A stretch of 64,000 nucleotides of DNA from Streptomyces sp. BK340 (GCF_007827595.1 NZ_VISR01000008.1:62001-126000); one strand, 5' to 3'; shown: positions 19,539 to 28,386, numbered from the stretch's first letter. The notes: generated by a model from the sequence alone, not told the origin. Translations and numbers: made by a program.

Positions 19539-20791
19539 GCGACGCTCACCGCCGTCCCGCGGGCCAGCGGTCCGAACAGCAGGGTCGTGACGGGCGGCAC
19601 CTCATCCGCGGGGACGCCCATGACGGGGGCCACGAGCGAGCCGACGGCCCGCTGCTCGGCCTCGGTGGCGGACACGGTGACACCTCCGGGGAGCGCGCCG
19701 CCGGGACTCCCGGCCGACGTGCCGTCGTTGAGACGGGGTTTCGGGCCGGGCACCTGCGGATGGGGCAGGCCCCGGCAGTTCGGCCCGGACCGCTCGCCGT
19801 AGCGCGGCTCCTCACCGGGCCGGTACGCGGCTTGCGGCTGTACGACCTCCAGGGTGATCCGCATCTCGCCGCCCCGGAACGCGTCCTCCGACGCCTTCTC
19901 CTGCCGGACCAGGCCCTGGAACAGACACGGGTACTCGGGGGAGTAGCGGGCGAACAGCTCCAGGGTGGGGCGGGAGACCCGGCCGAGGGCGATCAGCCGG
20001 TCGCCGTTCTCGGCGAGGAAGTCGTCCGCGGTGCCCGCGACCGTGGCGGTCGTGCGGAGCGCGGAGGCCAGCTGGTCCTTCTGCTCGACGATCGTGCGGC
20101 TGGTGGTGACCGTGTTGTGCAGGATCCGCATCAGGTCGGGCGCGGCGTCGCCGTACACCTCGGCGACGTCCGCGAAGCGCGCGATGTCCTCCTGCAGGGA
20201 CGGCAGGTGCGGGTTGAGGCGGCGGAGATAGCCCTCGACGCGGGTCAGGTTGTCGCCGATCCGGTCGCCGCGGCCCTCCAGCGCGGTGGCGAACGCCGAG
20301 AGCGTGGCGTTGAGTTCGCCCGGCCGGACGGTCCGCAGCAGCGGCAGCAGGTCGTTCATCAGCTGCTGCACCTCGATGCCGACCTTCGTACGGTCCTGGG
20401 TGATGACGTCCCCGGCGCGGATCGGCCGAACCGACGACCGCGCAGAGCGGGCAGGCGCCACCAGGTCCACGTACTTCTCGCCGAACAGCGTCTTGGGCAG
20501 CAGCCGCGCGTGCACGTCCGAGGGGATGTACGCGACGTACTGGGGCTTGAGCGCGATGTCGAGCGTGGCCTTCGTGCCGTCCGCGTGCACCTCGCGCACC
20601 TCGCCGACCAGCAGTCCGCGCAGTTTGACGTCGGCGCGCGGGTCGAGCTGGTTGCCGAGGGTGCCGGCCTCCAGGGTGATGGGCACGACGGAGGAGAACG
20701 CCTGCTGGTAGACGGCCACCGCGAGCGACAGCAACAGCGCGAGTACGACGATGAACGCGATGCCGTACAACCTGAGTCTCAGCACTCTCAT
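19535..20791 (-). CDS. mceA: MCE-family protein, MceA position
   Basis: 418 residues from ATG 20791 behind GGTGAGG, six bases after the permease gene. N-terminal anchor (YGIAFIVVLALLLSLAVAVYQ), MCE domain (ITLEAGTLGNQLDPRADVKLRGLLVGEVREV), helical bundle, and a C-terminal region with YPCLFQG typical of MceA. The open frame continues far upstream over the permease genes; that portion is not coding. Confidence 0.9.
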   Translation of the reverse strand: MRVLRLRLYGIAFIVVLALLLSLAVAVYQQAFSSVVPITLEAGTLGNQLDPRADVKLRGLLVGEVREVHADGTKATLDIALKPQYVAYIPSDVHARLLPKTLFGEKYVDLVAPARSARSSVRPIRAGDVITQDRTKVGIEVQQLMNDLLPLLRTVRPGELNATLSAFATALEGRGDRIGDNLTRVEGYLRRLNPHLPSLQEDIARFADVAEVYGDAAPDLMRILHNTVTTSRTIVEQKDQLASALRTTATVAGTADDFLAENGDRLIALGRVSRPTLELFARYSPEYPCLFQGLVRQEKASEDAFRGGEMRITLEVVQPQAAYRPGEEPRYGERSGPNCRGLPHPQVPGPKPRLNDGTSAGSPGGALPGGVTVSATEAEQRAVGSLVAPVMGVPADEVPPVTTLLFGPLARGTAVSVA

Positions 20792-20796
20792 CGGCC

Positions 20797-21621
20797 TCAC
20801 CCCGCTATCCGTACCGTCGTGTTGGCGCCCCAGATCGCGAGGCTCAGGAAGAAGTCCAGGACGTTGATGGCGACGATCGACGTCCGCACCGCACGCCCCA
20901 CCGCGACGCCGACCCCCGCCGGACCGCCGCTCGCGTAGTAGCCGTAGTAGCAGTGCACCAGGATGATCAGGACGGCGAAGACGATCACCTTGCCGAAGGA
21001 CCAGAGCACGTCGACGGGCGGCAGGTACTGGTGGAAGTAGTGGTCGTAGGTGCCGGTCGACTGCCCGTAGTAGCGGGTGGTGATGGTGCGGGCGGCCAGG
21101 TACGAGGACAGCAGCCCGACCACGTACAGCGGGATCACCGCGACGAAGCCGGCGATCATCCGCGTCGTCACCAGGAACGGCAGCGAGGGGACGCCCATCA
21201 CCTCCAGCGCGTCGGTCTCCTCGCTGATCCGCATCGCGCCGAGCTGGGCGGTGAACCCGGCGCCGACCGTCGCGGACAGGGCGAGCCCGGCCACCAGCGG
21301 GGCGATCTCCCGGGTGTTGAAGTACGCCGACAGGAACGCGACGAAGTTGGAGGTGCCGAGCTGGTTGAGGGCCGCGTAACCCTGGAGGCCGACCTCGGTG
21401 CCGGTGAAGAAGGACAGGAAGGCGATGACGCCGACCGTGCCGCCCACGACGGCCAGCGCACCGCGTCCGAAGCTGACCTCGGCCAGCAGCCGCAGGATCT
21501 CCTTCTTGTAGCGACGCAGGGTGCGGCCCGTCCATGCCAACGAGCGTCCGTAGAAGGAGAGTTGGGTGCCCAGCTCTTCGAGGGAGCGCAGCGGGCGTTC
21601 GAGGAGTCTCTGTGGTCGCAT
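20797..21621 (-). CDS. yrbEB: YrbE/MlaE-family permease B of the Mce importer
   Basis: A 274-residue inner-membrane permease with about five to six membrane segments and the conserved loop ISEETDALEVMGVPSLPFLVTTR that couples to the ATPase. Forms a heterodimeric channel with the preceding permease. Lies three bases after it and just before mceA, the standard Mce gene order. Confidence 0.92.
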   Translation of the reverse strand: MRPQRLLERPLRSLEELGTQLSFYGRSLAWTGRTLRRYKKEILRLLAEVSFGRGALAVVGGTVGVIAFLSFFTGTEVGLQGYAALNQLGTSNFVAFLSAYFNTREIAPLVAGLALSATVGAGFTAQLGAMRISEETDALEVMGVPSLPFLVTTRMIAGFVAVIPLYVVGLLSSYLAARTITTRYYGQSTGTYDHYFHQYLPPVDVLWSFGKVIVFAVLIILVHCYYGYYASGGPAGVGVAVGRAVRTSIVAINVLDFFLSLAIWGANTTVRIAG

Positions 21622-21624
21622 CGG

Positions 21625-22395
21625 CTAACCCCTCTGCGGGACGACCTGGAAGTACACCGCGGTCATCACGAAGTTCGTCACGAACAGCAACATGAAGGTG
21701 ATCACCACGGACTGGTTGACCGCGTCGCCCACGCCCTTCGGGCCGCCCTTCGCGGTCAGCCCCTTGTACGAGGCGACGATCGCCGCGATGGCTCCGAACA
21801 CCAGCGCCTTGATCTCGGCAGCCCACAGGTCGGACAGCTGGGCGAGGGTGGTGAAGGAGGCCAGGTACGCGCCGGGGGTGCCGTTCTGGAGAACGACGTT
21901 GAAGAAATAGCCGCCGGCCACTCCGACCACGGACACCAGGCCGTTGAGCAGCACGGCAACCACCATGGACGCCAGCACGCGCGGGACGACGAGCCGGTGG
22001 ATCGGGTCGATGCCCAGCACCTGCATCGCGTCGATCTCGTCCCGGATCTTCCGGGCCCCCAGGTCCGCGCAGATCGCGGTGCCGCCCGCGCCCGCGATGA
22101 GCAGCGCGGTGACGATCGGCGAGGCCTCGCGCAGGACGGCGAGAACGGATGCCGCACCGGAGAAGGACTGCGCGCCCAACTGCCTCGTCAGGCTGCCGAT
22201 CTGGAGTGCGATGACGGCCCCGAAGGGGATCGAGACCAGAGCCGTCGGCAGGATCGTCACGCTGGCGACGAACCACGCCTGTTGGATGAACTCCCTTGCC
22301 TGGAAGGGCCGTCGGGGCAGGGTCCGGACGACGTCCAGCGCCATCGCGAACAGGTTGCCCGAGTGCCGCAGCGCACCCGTCGGGGAGAGACTCAT
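21625..22395 (-). CDS. yrbEA: YrbE/MlaE-family permease A of the Mce importer
   Basis: A 256-residue membrane protein with the family motif ARKIRDEIDAMQVLGIDPIHRLVVPR (about 124-150). Its start overlaps the ATPase stop by four bases, so ATPase and permease are produced together. Partner of the next permease. Confidence 0.92.
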   Translation of the reverse strand: MSLSPTGALRHSGNLFAMALDVVRTLPRRPFQAREFIQQAWFVASVTILPTALVSIPFGAVIALQIGSLTRQLGAQSFSGAASVLAVLREASPIVTALLIAGAGGTAICADLGARKIRDEIDAMQVLGIDPIHRLVVPRVLASMVVAVLLNGLVSVVGVAGGYFFNVVLQNGTPGAYLASFTTLAQLSDLWAAEIKALVFGAIAAIVASYKGLTAKGGPKGVGDAVNQSVVITFMLLFVTNFVMTAVYFQVVPQRG

Positions 22396-23357
22396 GCGCC
22401 GCTCACCTCCTCCCAGCGCAGCTCGGCCTCCCGTCTCGCGATCGCCTCCCAGCGGGGCGGGCGGGTGATGCCGGGGCTCGGCAGCAGGCGAGGGGGAAGG
22501 CCCTCGACGGCGCCGCGCTCGTCGATCTGCGCCAGTTCCTGCTCGACCTGTGCCGCGTCCTTCTCCTCCGCCATGCCGATCGGCCCCTGCATCCGACCGT
22601 TCAGGAACTGCCGTACGACGGGCTCGTCGCTGGTCAGCAGCTCCTCGCGGGGCCCGAACATCACCAGCTCACGGCGGAACAGCAGGCCGATGTTGTCCGG
22701 GACCTGGCGGGCCGAGGCGATGTCGTGCGTGACGATCAGGAAGGTCGCGTCGATCTGTGCGTTGAGGTCGACGATGAGCTGGTTGAGGTAGGCCACGCGC
22801 ACCGGGTCGAGACCCGAGTCCGGCTCGTCGAAGAGGATGATCTCCGGGTCGAGCACCAGGGCGCGGGCCAGACCGGCCCGCTTGCGCATGCCGCCGGAGA
22901 TCTCGCCGGGCAGCTTCCCCTCGGCACCGATCAGCCCGACCATGTCCATCTTCTCCAGCACGATCCGCCGGATCTCGCTCTCGGACTTGCGGGTGTGCTC
23001 GCGCAGCGGGAAGGCGATGTTGTCGTACAGGTTCATCGAGCCGAACAGCGCGCCGTCCTGGAACAGCACGCCGAACAGCTTCCGCACCTCGTAGAGGTCG
23101 TGCTCGCGCAGCCGGGTGATGTCCCGGCCCGCGACCTTGACCGACCCGCGCTCCGGCTTGAGGAGCCCGACGAGCGTCTTGAGGAACACCGACTTGCCCG
23201 TCCCCGAGGGGCCGAGCATCACCGACACCTCGCCGGCGGGCAGCGTCAGCGACACGTCCTGCCAGATGACCTGGTGGCCGAAGGACTTGGTCAGCCCTTC
23301 CACACAGATCTCGACACCCATCCGGTCCCACCCTTCGCCCGTGGACAGCTCCGACAT
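22392..23357 (-). CDS. mceG: Mce ABC-transporter ATPase (MceG/Mkl-like)
   Basis: 321 residues. Walker A GPSGTGKS (49-56), Q-loop FQDGALFG, signature ISGGMRKRAGLARAL and Walker B IILFDEPDSGLDP are all intact. The C-terminal extension of about 70 residues is typical of MceG. In mycobacteria mceG is remote from mce loci; here it heads the operon. The start is uncertain: ATG 23357 is weakly led, and ATG 23321 (MGVEICVEG) sits behind GGGTGGG. Confidence 0.9.
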   Translation of the reverse strand: MSELSTGEGWDRMGVEICVEGLTKSFGHQVIWQDVSLTLPAGEVSVMLGPSGTGKSVFLKTLVGLLKPERGSVKVAGRDITRLREHDLYEVRKLFGVLFQDGALFGSMNLYDNIAFPLREHTRKSESEIRRIVLEKMDMVGLIGAEGKLPGEISGGMRKRAGLARALVLDPEIILFDEPDSGLDPVRVAYLNQLIVDLNAQIDATFLIVTHDIASARQVPDNIGLLFRRELVMFGPREELLTSDEPVVRQFLNGRMQGPIGMAEEKDAAQVEQELAQIDERGAVEGLPPRLLPSPGITRPPRWEAIARREAELRWEEVSGA

Positions 23358-23443
23358 CTGCTCTACGGGGAGGGGCGGGGCGTCCGTCGCGGCGAAGGCA
23401 AGATTTTTTTCGGACGCGTTGACGGGGGGTTACGGCAGCTTGG

Positions 23444-24424
23444 CTACGGCAGCTTCGGCAGCTTCAGGGAAGGCGTGGGTACGGCGACGGGAACGGACGG
23501 TACGGCGGGAACGCCCGCGACCGACGGGAGCGTCACCGACGGCACCGCCGACTTCACCGGCAGCTCCGGAAGCGGGGGCGACGAGACCCCCGGCAGAGGC
23601 GGCACGGAGAGAGGCACGACAGACCGGTCAGTGCGTGACCGAGTCGCCGCCCGACGCGGGGCCGCCGTCGCCGGGGGGCTGGGCGTCTGCGGAGCGCGCA
23701 CCTGCCGGGTGCTGTCCGTCCGGAGCACCTGTGCCCCGCTGGAGACCGCCGGCCGCGGAGCCGGAGCACCCGTGCCGCCGCCCCCGCCGAGCGCGTACGG
23801 CAGCACGAACCCCGCCACCGCGAGAGTCGCCGCGGTCGAGGTGACCGCCGCGGCCTGGGCCTTCCCCGCCCCGCGCGGCCGCCCGCGTCGGAGCAGGAAC
23901 AGCACCACCCCGAGCGTCCCGGCCAGCGAGGCGCGCAGCGTCCGCCGGGCCCGGGCCAGCAGCGACTCGACCGTCCGGTAGCTGAGCCCCATTTGTACGG
24001 CGACCTGGCTCACGTCCAGATCCTCGGACTTCAGCCGCAGGGCCTCCGCCTGCCGGCCGGGCAGCTCCCCGCTGCGGACGGCCACCCACTTCGCCTCGGC
24101 CCGGTCGCACACCGCCTCGTCGACCGGCACGGGGCCCGGCGCGTGGAGCGTGGGGCTGCCACTGACCTCGGATTCCCGGTGGACCTGCCGGTGCCGGTCG
24201 ACGCACAGCCGCATCGTCACGGTGGTCAGCCAGGCGCCGAGGCGCTCGTCGTCGAGTTCGGGGCGCTCCGCGGCGCGCAGCATCGCCTCGTGGACGGCGT
24301 CCTCGGCGTCCTCCAGGCTCATCGACCGGCGCCGGGCCACCTTGAGCAACTGCTCGCGGTGGCTCCACATGCGCTGCCAACGCTCGTCGGCGGCCTGTGC
24401 GTCCGCAGGCGTGTTTGTCGCCAT
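23444..24424 (-). CDS. ECF sigma factor with membrane-anchored proline-rich tail
   Basis: 326 residues from ATG 24424 (AAGGGG upstream; a GTG at 24448 is possible). Sigma-2 region at about 25-85 (SLEDAEDAVHEAMLRAAERPELDDERLGAWLTTVTMRLC) and sigma-4 at about 115-165 (SQVAVQMGLSYRTVESLLARARRTLR). Then one membrane segment (STAATLAVAGFVLPYALGG, near 190-212) and an outer tail of about 110 residues rich in Pro/Ser/Val. No separate anti-sigma gene is adjacent, so control may be built into the tail. The tail ends LKLPKLP, echoing the LPKLPKLP of MceC. Located directly upstream of the mce operon in the same orientation. Confidence 0.8.
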   Translation of the reverse strand: MATNTPADAQAADERWQRMWSHREQLLKVARRRSMSLEDAEDAVHEAMLRAAERPELDDERLGAWLTTVTMRLCVDRHRQVHRESEVSGSPTLHAPGPVPVDEAVCDRAEAKWVAVRSGELPGRQAEALRLKSEDLDVSQVAVQMGLSYRTVESLLARARRTLRASLAGTLGVVLFLLRRGRPRGAGKAQAAAVTSTAATLAVAGFVLPYALGGGGGTGAPAPRPAVSSGAQVLRTDSTRQVRAPQTPSPPATAAPRRAATRSRTDRSVVPLSVPPLPGVSSPPLPELPVKSAVPSVTLPSVAGVPAVPSVPVAVPTPSLKLPKLP

Positions 24425-24476
24425 GAGGGCCCCTTTGCGCTCACCCACCGGTCGGTGCTTCCGGCGGGTGGCGACA

Positions 24477-25559
24477 TTACCGCCGAGTATCCGCGGTTGT
24501 GGAGGGGAGGGGGCGCATCGTGTTCCAGCCGTTGCTGGTCAGTGGGCCGGGGTCGGGCAGTACGCCGCCGCCGGGCAGCGTGAGGGTCGGTTCGGGGAGA
24601 GGGACGAGTGGTGTCTCCGACGCCTTCGGGACGTCGGGCGTACGGGACGGGGAGGGGGAGGGCGCGGCGGGCGGTGTCGACGGGGTGCGTGAGGGGCCCG
24701 GGCCCTGCTTCCGGTCGTCCGACGGCTTCGGCGAGGGCTTCGGGGTCTTCGGGCGGGACGGCTCCGGCCGGTCCCGAGGCGTGCCGGACGCGTCCGGCAC
24801 CACCCGGTGTCCGGTCAGGTAGTACGCGTACCAGGCCCTGACCGTGCGCAGATAGGCCTCCGAGCGGTTGTAGCCGAGGATCGCCCGGTCCAGCTCGGCG
24901 GGATCCGACAGGTCCCGGCCGCCGGCGCACAGATAGCGCCCGGCGGCGAGCGCCGCGTCGTAGACGTTGTCCGGGTCCGTGCGCCCGTCGCCGTTGCCGT
25001 CCGCGCCCCAGTGGACCCAGGTCGACGGGATGAACTGCATCGGGCCGACCGCGCGGTCGTACACCGCGTCCCCGTCGTAGGCGCCGCCGTCGGTGTCCCG
25101 GACGACGGCGAAGTCGCCGCCGGTCAGGCGGGGCCCGAGAATCGGCGTCACCGTCGTACCGTCCGGGGTCACCCGGCCGCCTCGCGCCTGCCCGGACTCC
25201 ACCTGGCCGATCGCGGCCAGCAGCTGCCAGCGCAGCCGGCAGCCGGGCGCGGTGCGAGCCAGCTCCGACTCGGCGCGCCGGTACGCGGCGAACACGGTCG
25301 CGGGCAGGGCCCCGCCCGGCACCCCAGATGTCGAGCGGGGCTTCGGTGTACCGGTCCGGAGCGGCGGGAGATCGGTGCGGTACGGGGTGTCGCCGGACAC
25401 GCTCGGCGAGTGTTCCGCGGGTGCCGGCTTCCGAGCGGGTTCCGAGGCCCGCGCCGGCACCGCCCCCGGCGCCTGGGACGCGGTCAGCGCGGCCATGGCC
25501 GCCGCCGCGATCGCCGTACCCCTGACGCCTCTGAACACGCCTGTCCCGAATGTGCGCAC
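24477..25559 (-). CDS. Secreted lytic murein transglycosylase
   Basis: 360 residues from GTG 25559, which has GGGAGGG upstream; the longer open frame crosses the promoter repeats. Signal peptide (GTAIAAAAMAALTASQAPGAVPA), then a transglycosylase domain with the catalytic glutamate in LAAIGQVESGQARGG and the family motif VGPMQFIPSTWVHWGADGNGDG, plus LCAGGRDLSD and AILGYNRSEAYL. A proline/serine-rich tail probably sits in the cell wall. It cleaves peptidoglycan glycan strands, likely during growth or sporulation. Confidence 0.88.
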   Translation of the reverse strand: MRTFGTGVFRGVRGTAIAAAAMAALTASQAPGAVPARASEPARKPAPAEHSPSVSGDTPYRTDLPPLRTGTPKPRSTSGVPGGALPATVFAAYRRAESELARTAPGCRLRWQLLAAIGQVESGQARGGRVTPDGTTVTPILGPRLTGGDFAVVRDTDGGAYDGDAVYDRAVGPMQFIPSTWVHWGADGNGDGRTDPDNVYDAALAAGRYLCAGGRDLSDPAELDRAILGYNRSEAYLRTVRAWYAYYLTGHRVVPDASGTPRDRPEPSRPKTPKPSPKPSDDRKQGPGPSRTPSTPPAAPSPSPSRTPDVPKASETPLVPLPEPTLTLPGGGVLPDPGPLTSNGWNTMRPLPSTTADTRR

Positions 25560-25621
25560 CTCGTGGTCCCTCCCTGTACGGATTCCGTCCTCTGCTCTAC
25601 GCGGGCGGGTGGTCCGTCCGT

Positions 25622-25671
25622 CGCGGAAGGCCGCAGAAAGTCGCAGAAGGACGCAGAAGGTCGCGGGAAAG
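25622..25671 (-). repeat. Five tandem 10-bp repeats upstream of the transglycosylase gene
   Basis: Consecutive decamers CGCGGAAGGC, CGCAGAAAGT, CGCAGAAGGA, CGCAGAAGGT and CGCGGGAAAG. A strict 10-bp period puts each copy on the same face of the helix. They occupy the promoter/leader region between divergent genes (25560-25804) and may be a protein-binding array or part of the leader RNA. Confidence 0.75.
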
Positions 25672-25804
25672 CCGGATCTTCTCGGGAGGCCGGGTCGGCA
25701 CGCACGTCCGTTAAGGTCTCCCCAAGCGGCCGGGGCGGTCCGAGACCCCCGTCGCCGCGGACCTGGCGGCACGCGCGGGTCGGAGCAGATGCCATGGGGG
25801 CACA

Positions 25805-26053
25805 GTGCGACTGAGAGTGGAGTTCACGACCGAGCCCTTCGACCTGGACGAGGCGCCCGCGCACGCGATGGCGGCCCGCGAGGTGATCGAGGCGGCGGAG
25901 CTGGACGCGGTGGACGTCGGCCCGTTCGGCAACACGGCGGAAGGCGGCGCGGACGCGGTGCTGACCGCCGTGGACGCGCTGCTGCGCAAGACCCTGGAAG
26001 CCGGTGCCACCCGGATCTCGCTGCAGGTCAACGTGATCGGAGCGGGCGAATGA
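25805..26053 (+). CDS. MTH1187/YkoF-like thiamine-binding family protein
   Basis: 82 residues starting at GTG 25805. The alternating pattern LRVEFTTEPFDLDEAPAHAMAAREVIEAAELD, then VGPFGNTAEGGADAVLTAVDALLRKTLEAGATRISLQVNVIG, fits the small ferredoxin-like fold of the MTH1187 thiamine-binding family. Assignment is by pattern only. It overlaps the HTH gene by ATGA, so the two are made together. Confidence 0.5.
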   Translation: MRLRVEFTTEPFDLDEAPAHAMAAREVIEAAELDAVDVGPFGNTAEGGADAVLTAVDALLRKTLEAGATRISLQVNVIGAGE

Positions 26054-26418
26054 CCGGCAACGGGGACGAGTCCTTCATCACGGCCGTGAAGCCGCTGGTC
26101 GATGCCATGGGCGGGGAGATCCTCCCGCCCGACGAGGCCGGCCCCGAGGACGTCGTCCTCGCCTGGCAGGGCGTCGACGTCGTCGCCGTACGCCTGCCCC
26201 AGCTGGCCGACTCCCTCGACCACATCCTCGCCGCCATGGAGCGCAAGCAGGGCAGGCCCCTGGCCGACCTGGACCGCAAGTCCAAGCAGGAGGTCGTGCG
26301 CATACTGGAGGCGCGCGGCGCCTTCGCCGTGCGGCACGGCGTGGAGACCGTGGCCAGCGCGCTGGGCGTCAGCCGCTTCACGGTCTACAACTACCTCAAC
26401 CGGGAGAAGGGCGCCTGA
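26050..26418 (+). CDS. Helix-turn-helix protein upstream of the urate operon
   Basis: 122 residues, coupled by ATGA to the preceding small gene. The C-terminal about 50 residues form a helix-turn-helix (KQEVVRILEARGAFAVRHGVETVASALGVSRFTVYNYLNRE), related to the HTH of YheO-type regulators. The N-terminal part is an acidic small domain with DVVAVRLPQLADSLDHILAAMERKQG. It ends 127 bases before uraD and is the nearest candidate regulator for the uricase/catalase operator. That pairing is inference. Confidence 0.7.
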   Translation: MTGNGDESFITAVKPLVDAMGGEILPPDEAGPEDVVLAWQGVDVVAVRLPQLADSLDHILAAMERKQGRPLADLDRKSKQEVVRILEARGAFAVRHGVETVASALGVSRFTVYNYLNREKGA

Positions 26419-26456
26419 CGGCCCCCGGGTGCCTCCCGGCTTGTTACGCGGAATTT

Positions 26457-26496
26457 TCAACAAAGTGTTGACGTCGTGTTTCGGAGGGCGTTAGCT
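26457..26496 (+). promoter_or_regulatory. Urate operon promoter overlapped by a palindromic operator
   Basis: The palindrome TCAACAAAGTGTTGA (26457-26471) overlaps the -35 TTGACG (26468-26473); after 17 bases comes TTAGCT (26491-26496) as -10. The block TTCAACAAAGTGTTGACGTC differs from the catalase promoter at one base and sits in the same place relative to the -35. Confidence 0.7.
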
Positions 26497-26545
26497 GTTC
26501 GCAGCCCGATCAGCACGAAGGCCGTTTCCGGCCACGGAGGCTCCC

Positions 26546-27058
26546 GTGACTACGACTTCCACGCCCCCGGGCCTGGCCCGGTTCAACGTCCTGGAGGAGC
26601 ACGCGGCCCTCGCCGCCCTCCATGAGGCGTGCGCCTCCACCGAGTGGGGCCGGCGGCTGCTCGCCGCCCGGCCGTACGCCGCCGCCGACGCCCTCTACGC
26701 CGCCAGCGACGCCGCCATGGCCGAGCTGAGCACCGCGGACCTGCAAGAGGCGATGGCCGGTCACCCGCCGATCGGCCGCCCCAAGCCCGGTGACCCGACC
26801 TCCGCGCGCGAGCAGCGCGGCATGGCCGGCGCGACCGAGGCGCTCAAGGCGGAGATGCTCGAACTGAACCTGGCCTACCAGGAGAAGTTCGGCCACGTCT
26901 TCCTGATCTGCGCAACCGGCCGCACCGGCGAGCAGATGCGCGACGCGGTCAAGGAGCGGATCGGCAACTCGCCGGAGCAGGAGCGGGAGATCGTCCGCAC
27001 CGAGCTGGGCAAGATCAACCGCATCCGACTGGCCCGACTCGTCGAAGAGGACGCCTGA
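26546..27058 (+). CDS. uraD: 2-oxo-4-hydroxy-4-carboxy-5-ureidoimidazoline decarboxylase
   Basis: 170 residues from GTG 26546 behind GGAGG. An all-helical enzyme with the catalytic histidine in the family motif AGHPPIGRP (about residues 72-79) and NLAYQEKFGHVFLICATGR. It performs the last step from urate to (S)-allantoin, decarboxylating OHCU. First gene of uraD-uraH-uricase, four bases before uraH. Confidence 0.93.
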   Translation: MTTTSTPPGLARFNVLEEHAALAALHEACASTEWGRRLLAARPYAAADALYAASDAAMAELSTADLQEAMAGHPPIGRPKPGDPTSAREQRGMAGATEALKAEMLELNLAYQEKFGHVFLICATGRTGEQMRDAVKERIGNSPEQEREIVRTELGKINRIRLARLVEEDA

Positions 27059-27062
27059 GACC

Positions 27063-27455
27063 ATGAGCACCAGCACCACCGCCTCCGTGTCCACGCACAT
27101 CCTGGACACCTCCGTCGGCCGCCCCGCCGAGGGCGTCGCCGTCCAGCTCTCCGCCCGCGCGGGGCGCGGTGCGGACTGGCGGGCGCTCGGTGGCTCCGCG
27201 ACCGACGCCGACGGCCGGTGCAAGGACCTTCCGGACCTGCCGGAAGGCACGACACACGTACGGCTCGACTTCGCGGTCGAGGTGTATTTCGAGAAGAAGC
27301 AAGCCGATGCGCAGCAGGACGCCCCCGCGAATCGGGACAGCGGTGCCGTGTTCTTCCCCGAGGTGGCGATCACTTTCGCCGTGAACCCCGGGGAGCACTA
27401 CCACGTACCGCTGCTGCTCAACCCGTTCGGCTACTCCGTTTACCGAGGGAGCTAG
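27063..27455 (+). CDS. uraH: 5-hydroxyisourate hydrolase (transthyretin-like)
   Basis: 130 residues with the N-terminal VSTHILDTSVGRPAEGV and the C-terminal YRGS tetrapeptide that diagnose HIU hydrolases. It hydrolyses the unstable product of uricase to OHCU, the UraD substrate. Located between uraD and the uricase gene with seven-base spacing or less. Confidence 0.95.
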   Translation: MSTSTTASVSTHILDTSVGRPAEGVAVQLSARAGRGADWRALGGSATDADGRCKDLPDLPEGTTHVRLDFAVEVYFEKKQADAQQDAPANRDSGAVFFPEVAITFAVNPGEHYHVPLLLNPFGYSVYRGS

Positions 27456-27462
27456 CAGACAC

Positions 27463-28386
27463 ATGCCCACGATCCTGGGACAGAACCAGTACGGCAAGGC
27501 CGAGAACCGAGTCGTAAAGATCACGCGGGACGGCGCCACCCACCACATCAAGGACCTCAACGTCTCCGTGGCGCTGAGCGGAGACATGGACGAGGTCCAC
27601 TACTCCGGCTCCAACGCCAACGTCCTGCCGACCGACACCACCAAGAACACGGTGTACGCGTTCGCCAAGGAACACGGCATCGAGTCCGCCGAGCAGTTCG
27701 GCATCCACCTCGCCCGGCACTTCGTCACCTCGCAGGAGCCGATCCAGATCGCCCGGATCCGCATCGAGGAGTACGCCTGGGAGCGGATCGAGACCTCCGA
27801 CGCAAACTCCAAGTTCATCGGCGCGGACGAGGTCAAGCACTCGTTCGTACGCAAGGGCCAGGAGACCCGCGTCACCCAGATCACCTACGACGGTGAGAAG
27901 TGGGAGGTCATCTCCGGCCTGAAGGACCTGGTCGTGATGAACTCGACCAACTCCGAGTTCTGGGGTTACGTCAAGGACAAGTACACGACCCTGCAGGAGG
28001 CGTACGACCGCATCCTGGCCACCCAGGTCTCCGGCCGCTGGCGGTTCAACTGGACCGACGACGAGCAGAAGATGCCCAACTGGGAGAAGTCCTACGAGCA
28101 GGTCAAGAAGCACATGCTCCAGGCCTTCGCCGAGACGTACTCCCTCTCCCTGCAGCAGACGCTGTACCAGATGGGCTCGCGCATCATCAACAACCGCAGC
28201 GAGATCGACGAGGTCCGCTTCTCCCTGCCGAACAAGCACCACTTCCTGGTGGACCTCGAGCCCTTCGGCCTCAAGAACGACAACGAGGTCTACTACGCCG
28301 CCGACCGGCCCTACGGTCTGATCGAGGCGACCATCCTCCGGGACGGCTGCGAGCCGAAGATCCCGGTGGACCTCACCAACCTCTGA
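27463..28386 (+). CDS. uox: Urate oxidase (uricase)
   Basis: 307 residues, the normal cofactor-free uricase length. The active-site threonine region VLPTDTTKNTVYAFAKEHG (about residues 54-72), the Q/N region TLYQMGSRIINNRSEIDEVRFSLPNKHH and DNEVYYAADRPYGLIEATI are present. It oxidises urate to 5-hydroxyisourate and releases hydrogen peroxide, which makes shared control with catalase sensible. A hairpin terminator follows. Confidence 0.96.
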   Translation: MPTILGQNQYGKAENRVVKITRDGATHHIKDLNVSVALSGDMDEVHYSGSNANVLPTDTTKNTVYAFAKEHGIESAEQFGIHLARHFVTSQEPIQIARIRIEEYAWERIETSDANSKFIGADEVKHSFVRKGQETRVTQITYDGEKWEVISGLKDLVVMNSTNSEFWGYVKDKYTTLQEAYDRILATQVSGRWRFNWTDDEQKMPNWEKSYEQVKKHMLQAFAETYSLSLQQTLYQMGSRIINNRSEIDEVRFSLPNKHHFLVDLEPFGLKNDNEVYYAADRPYGLIEATILRDGCEPKIPVDLTNL

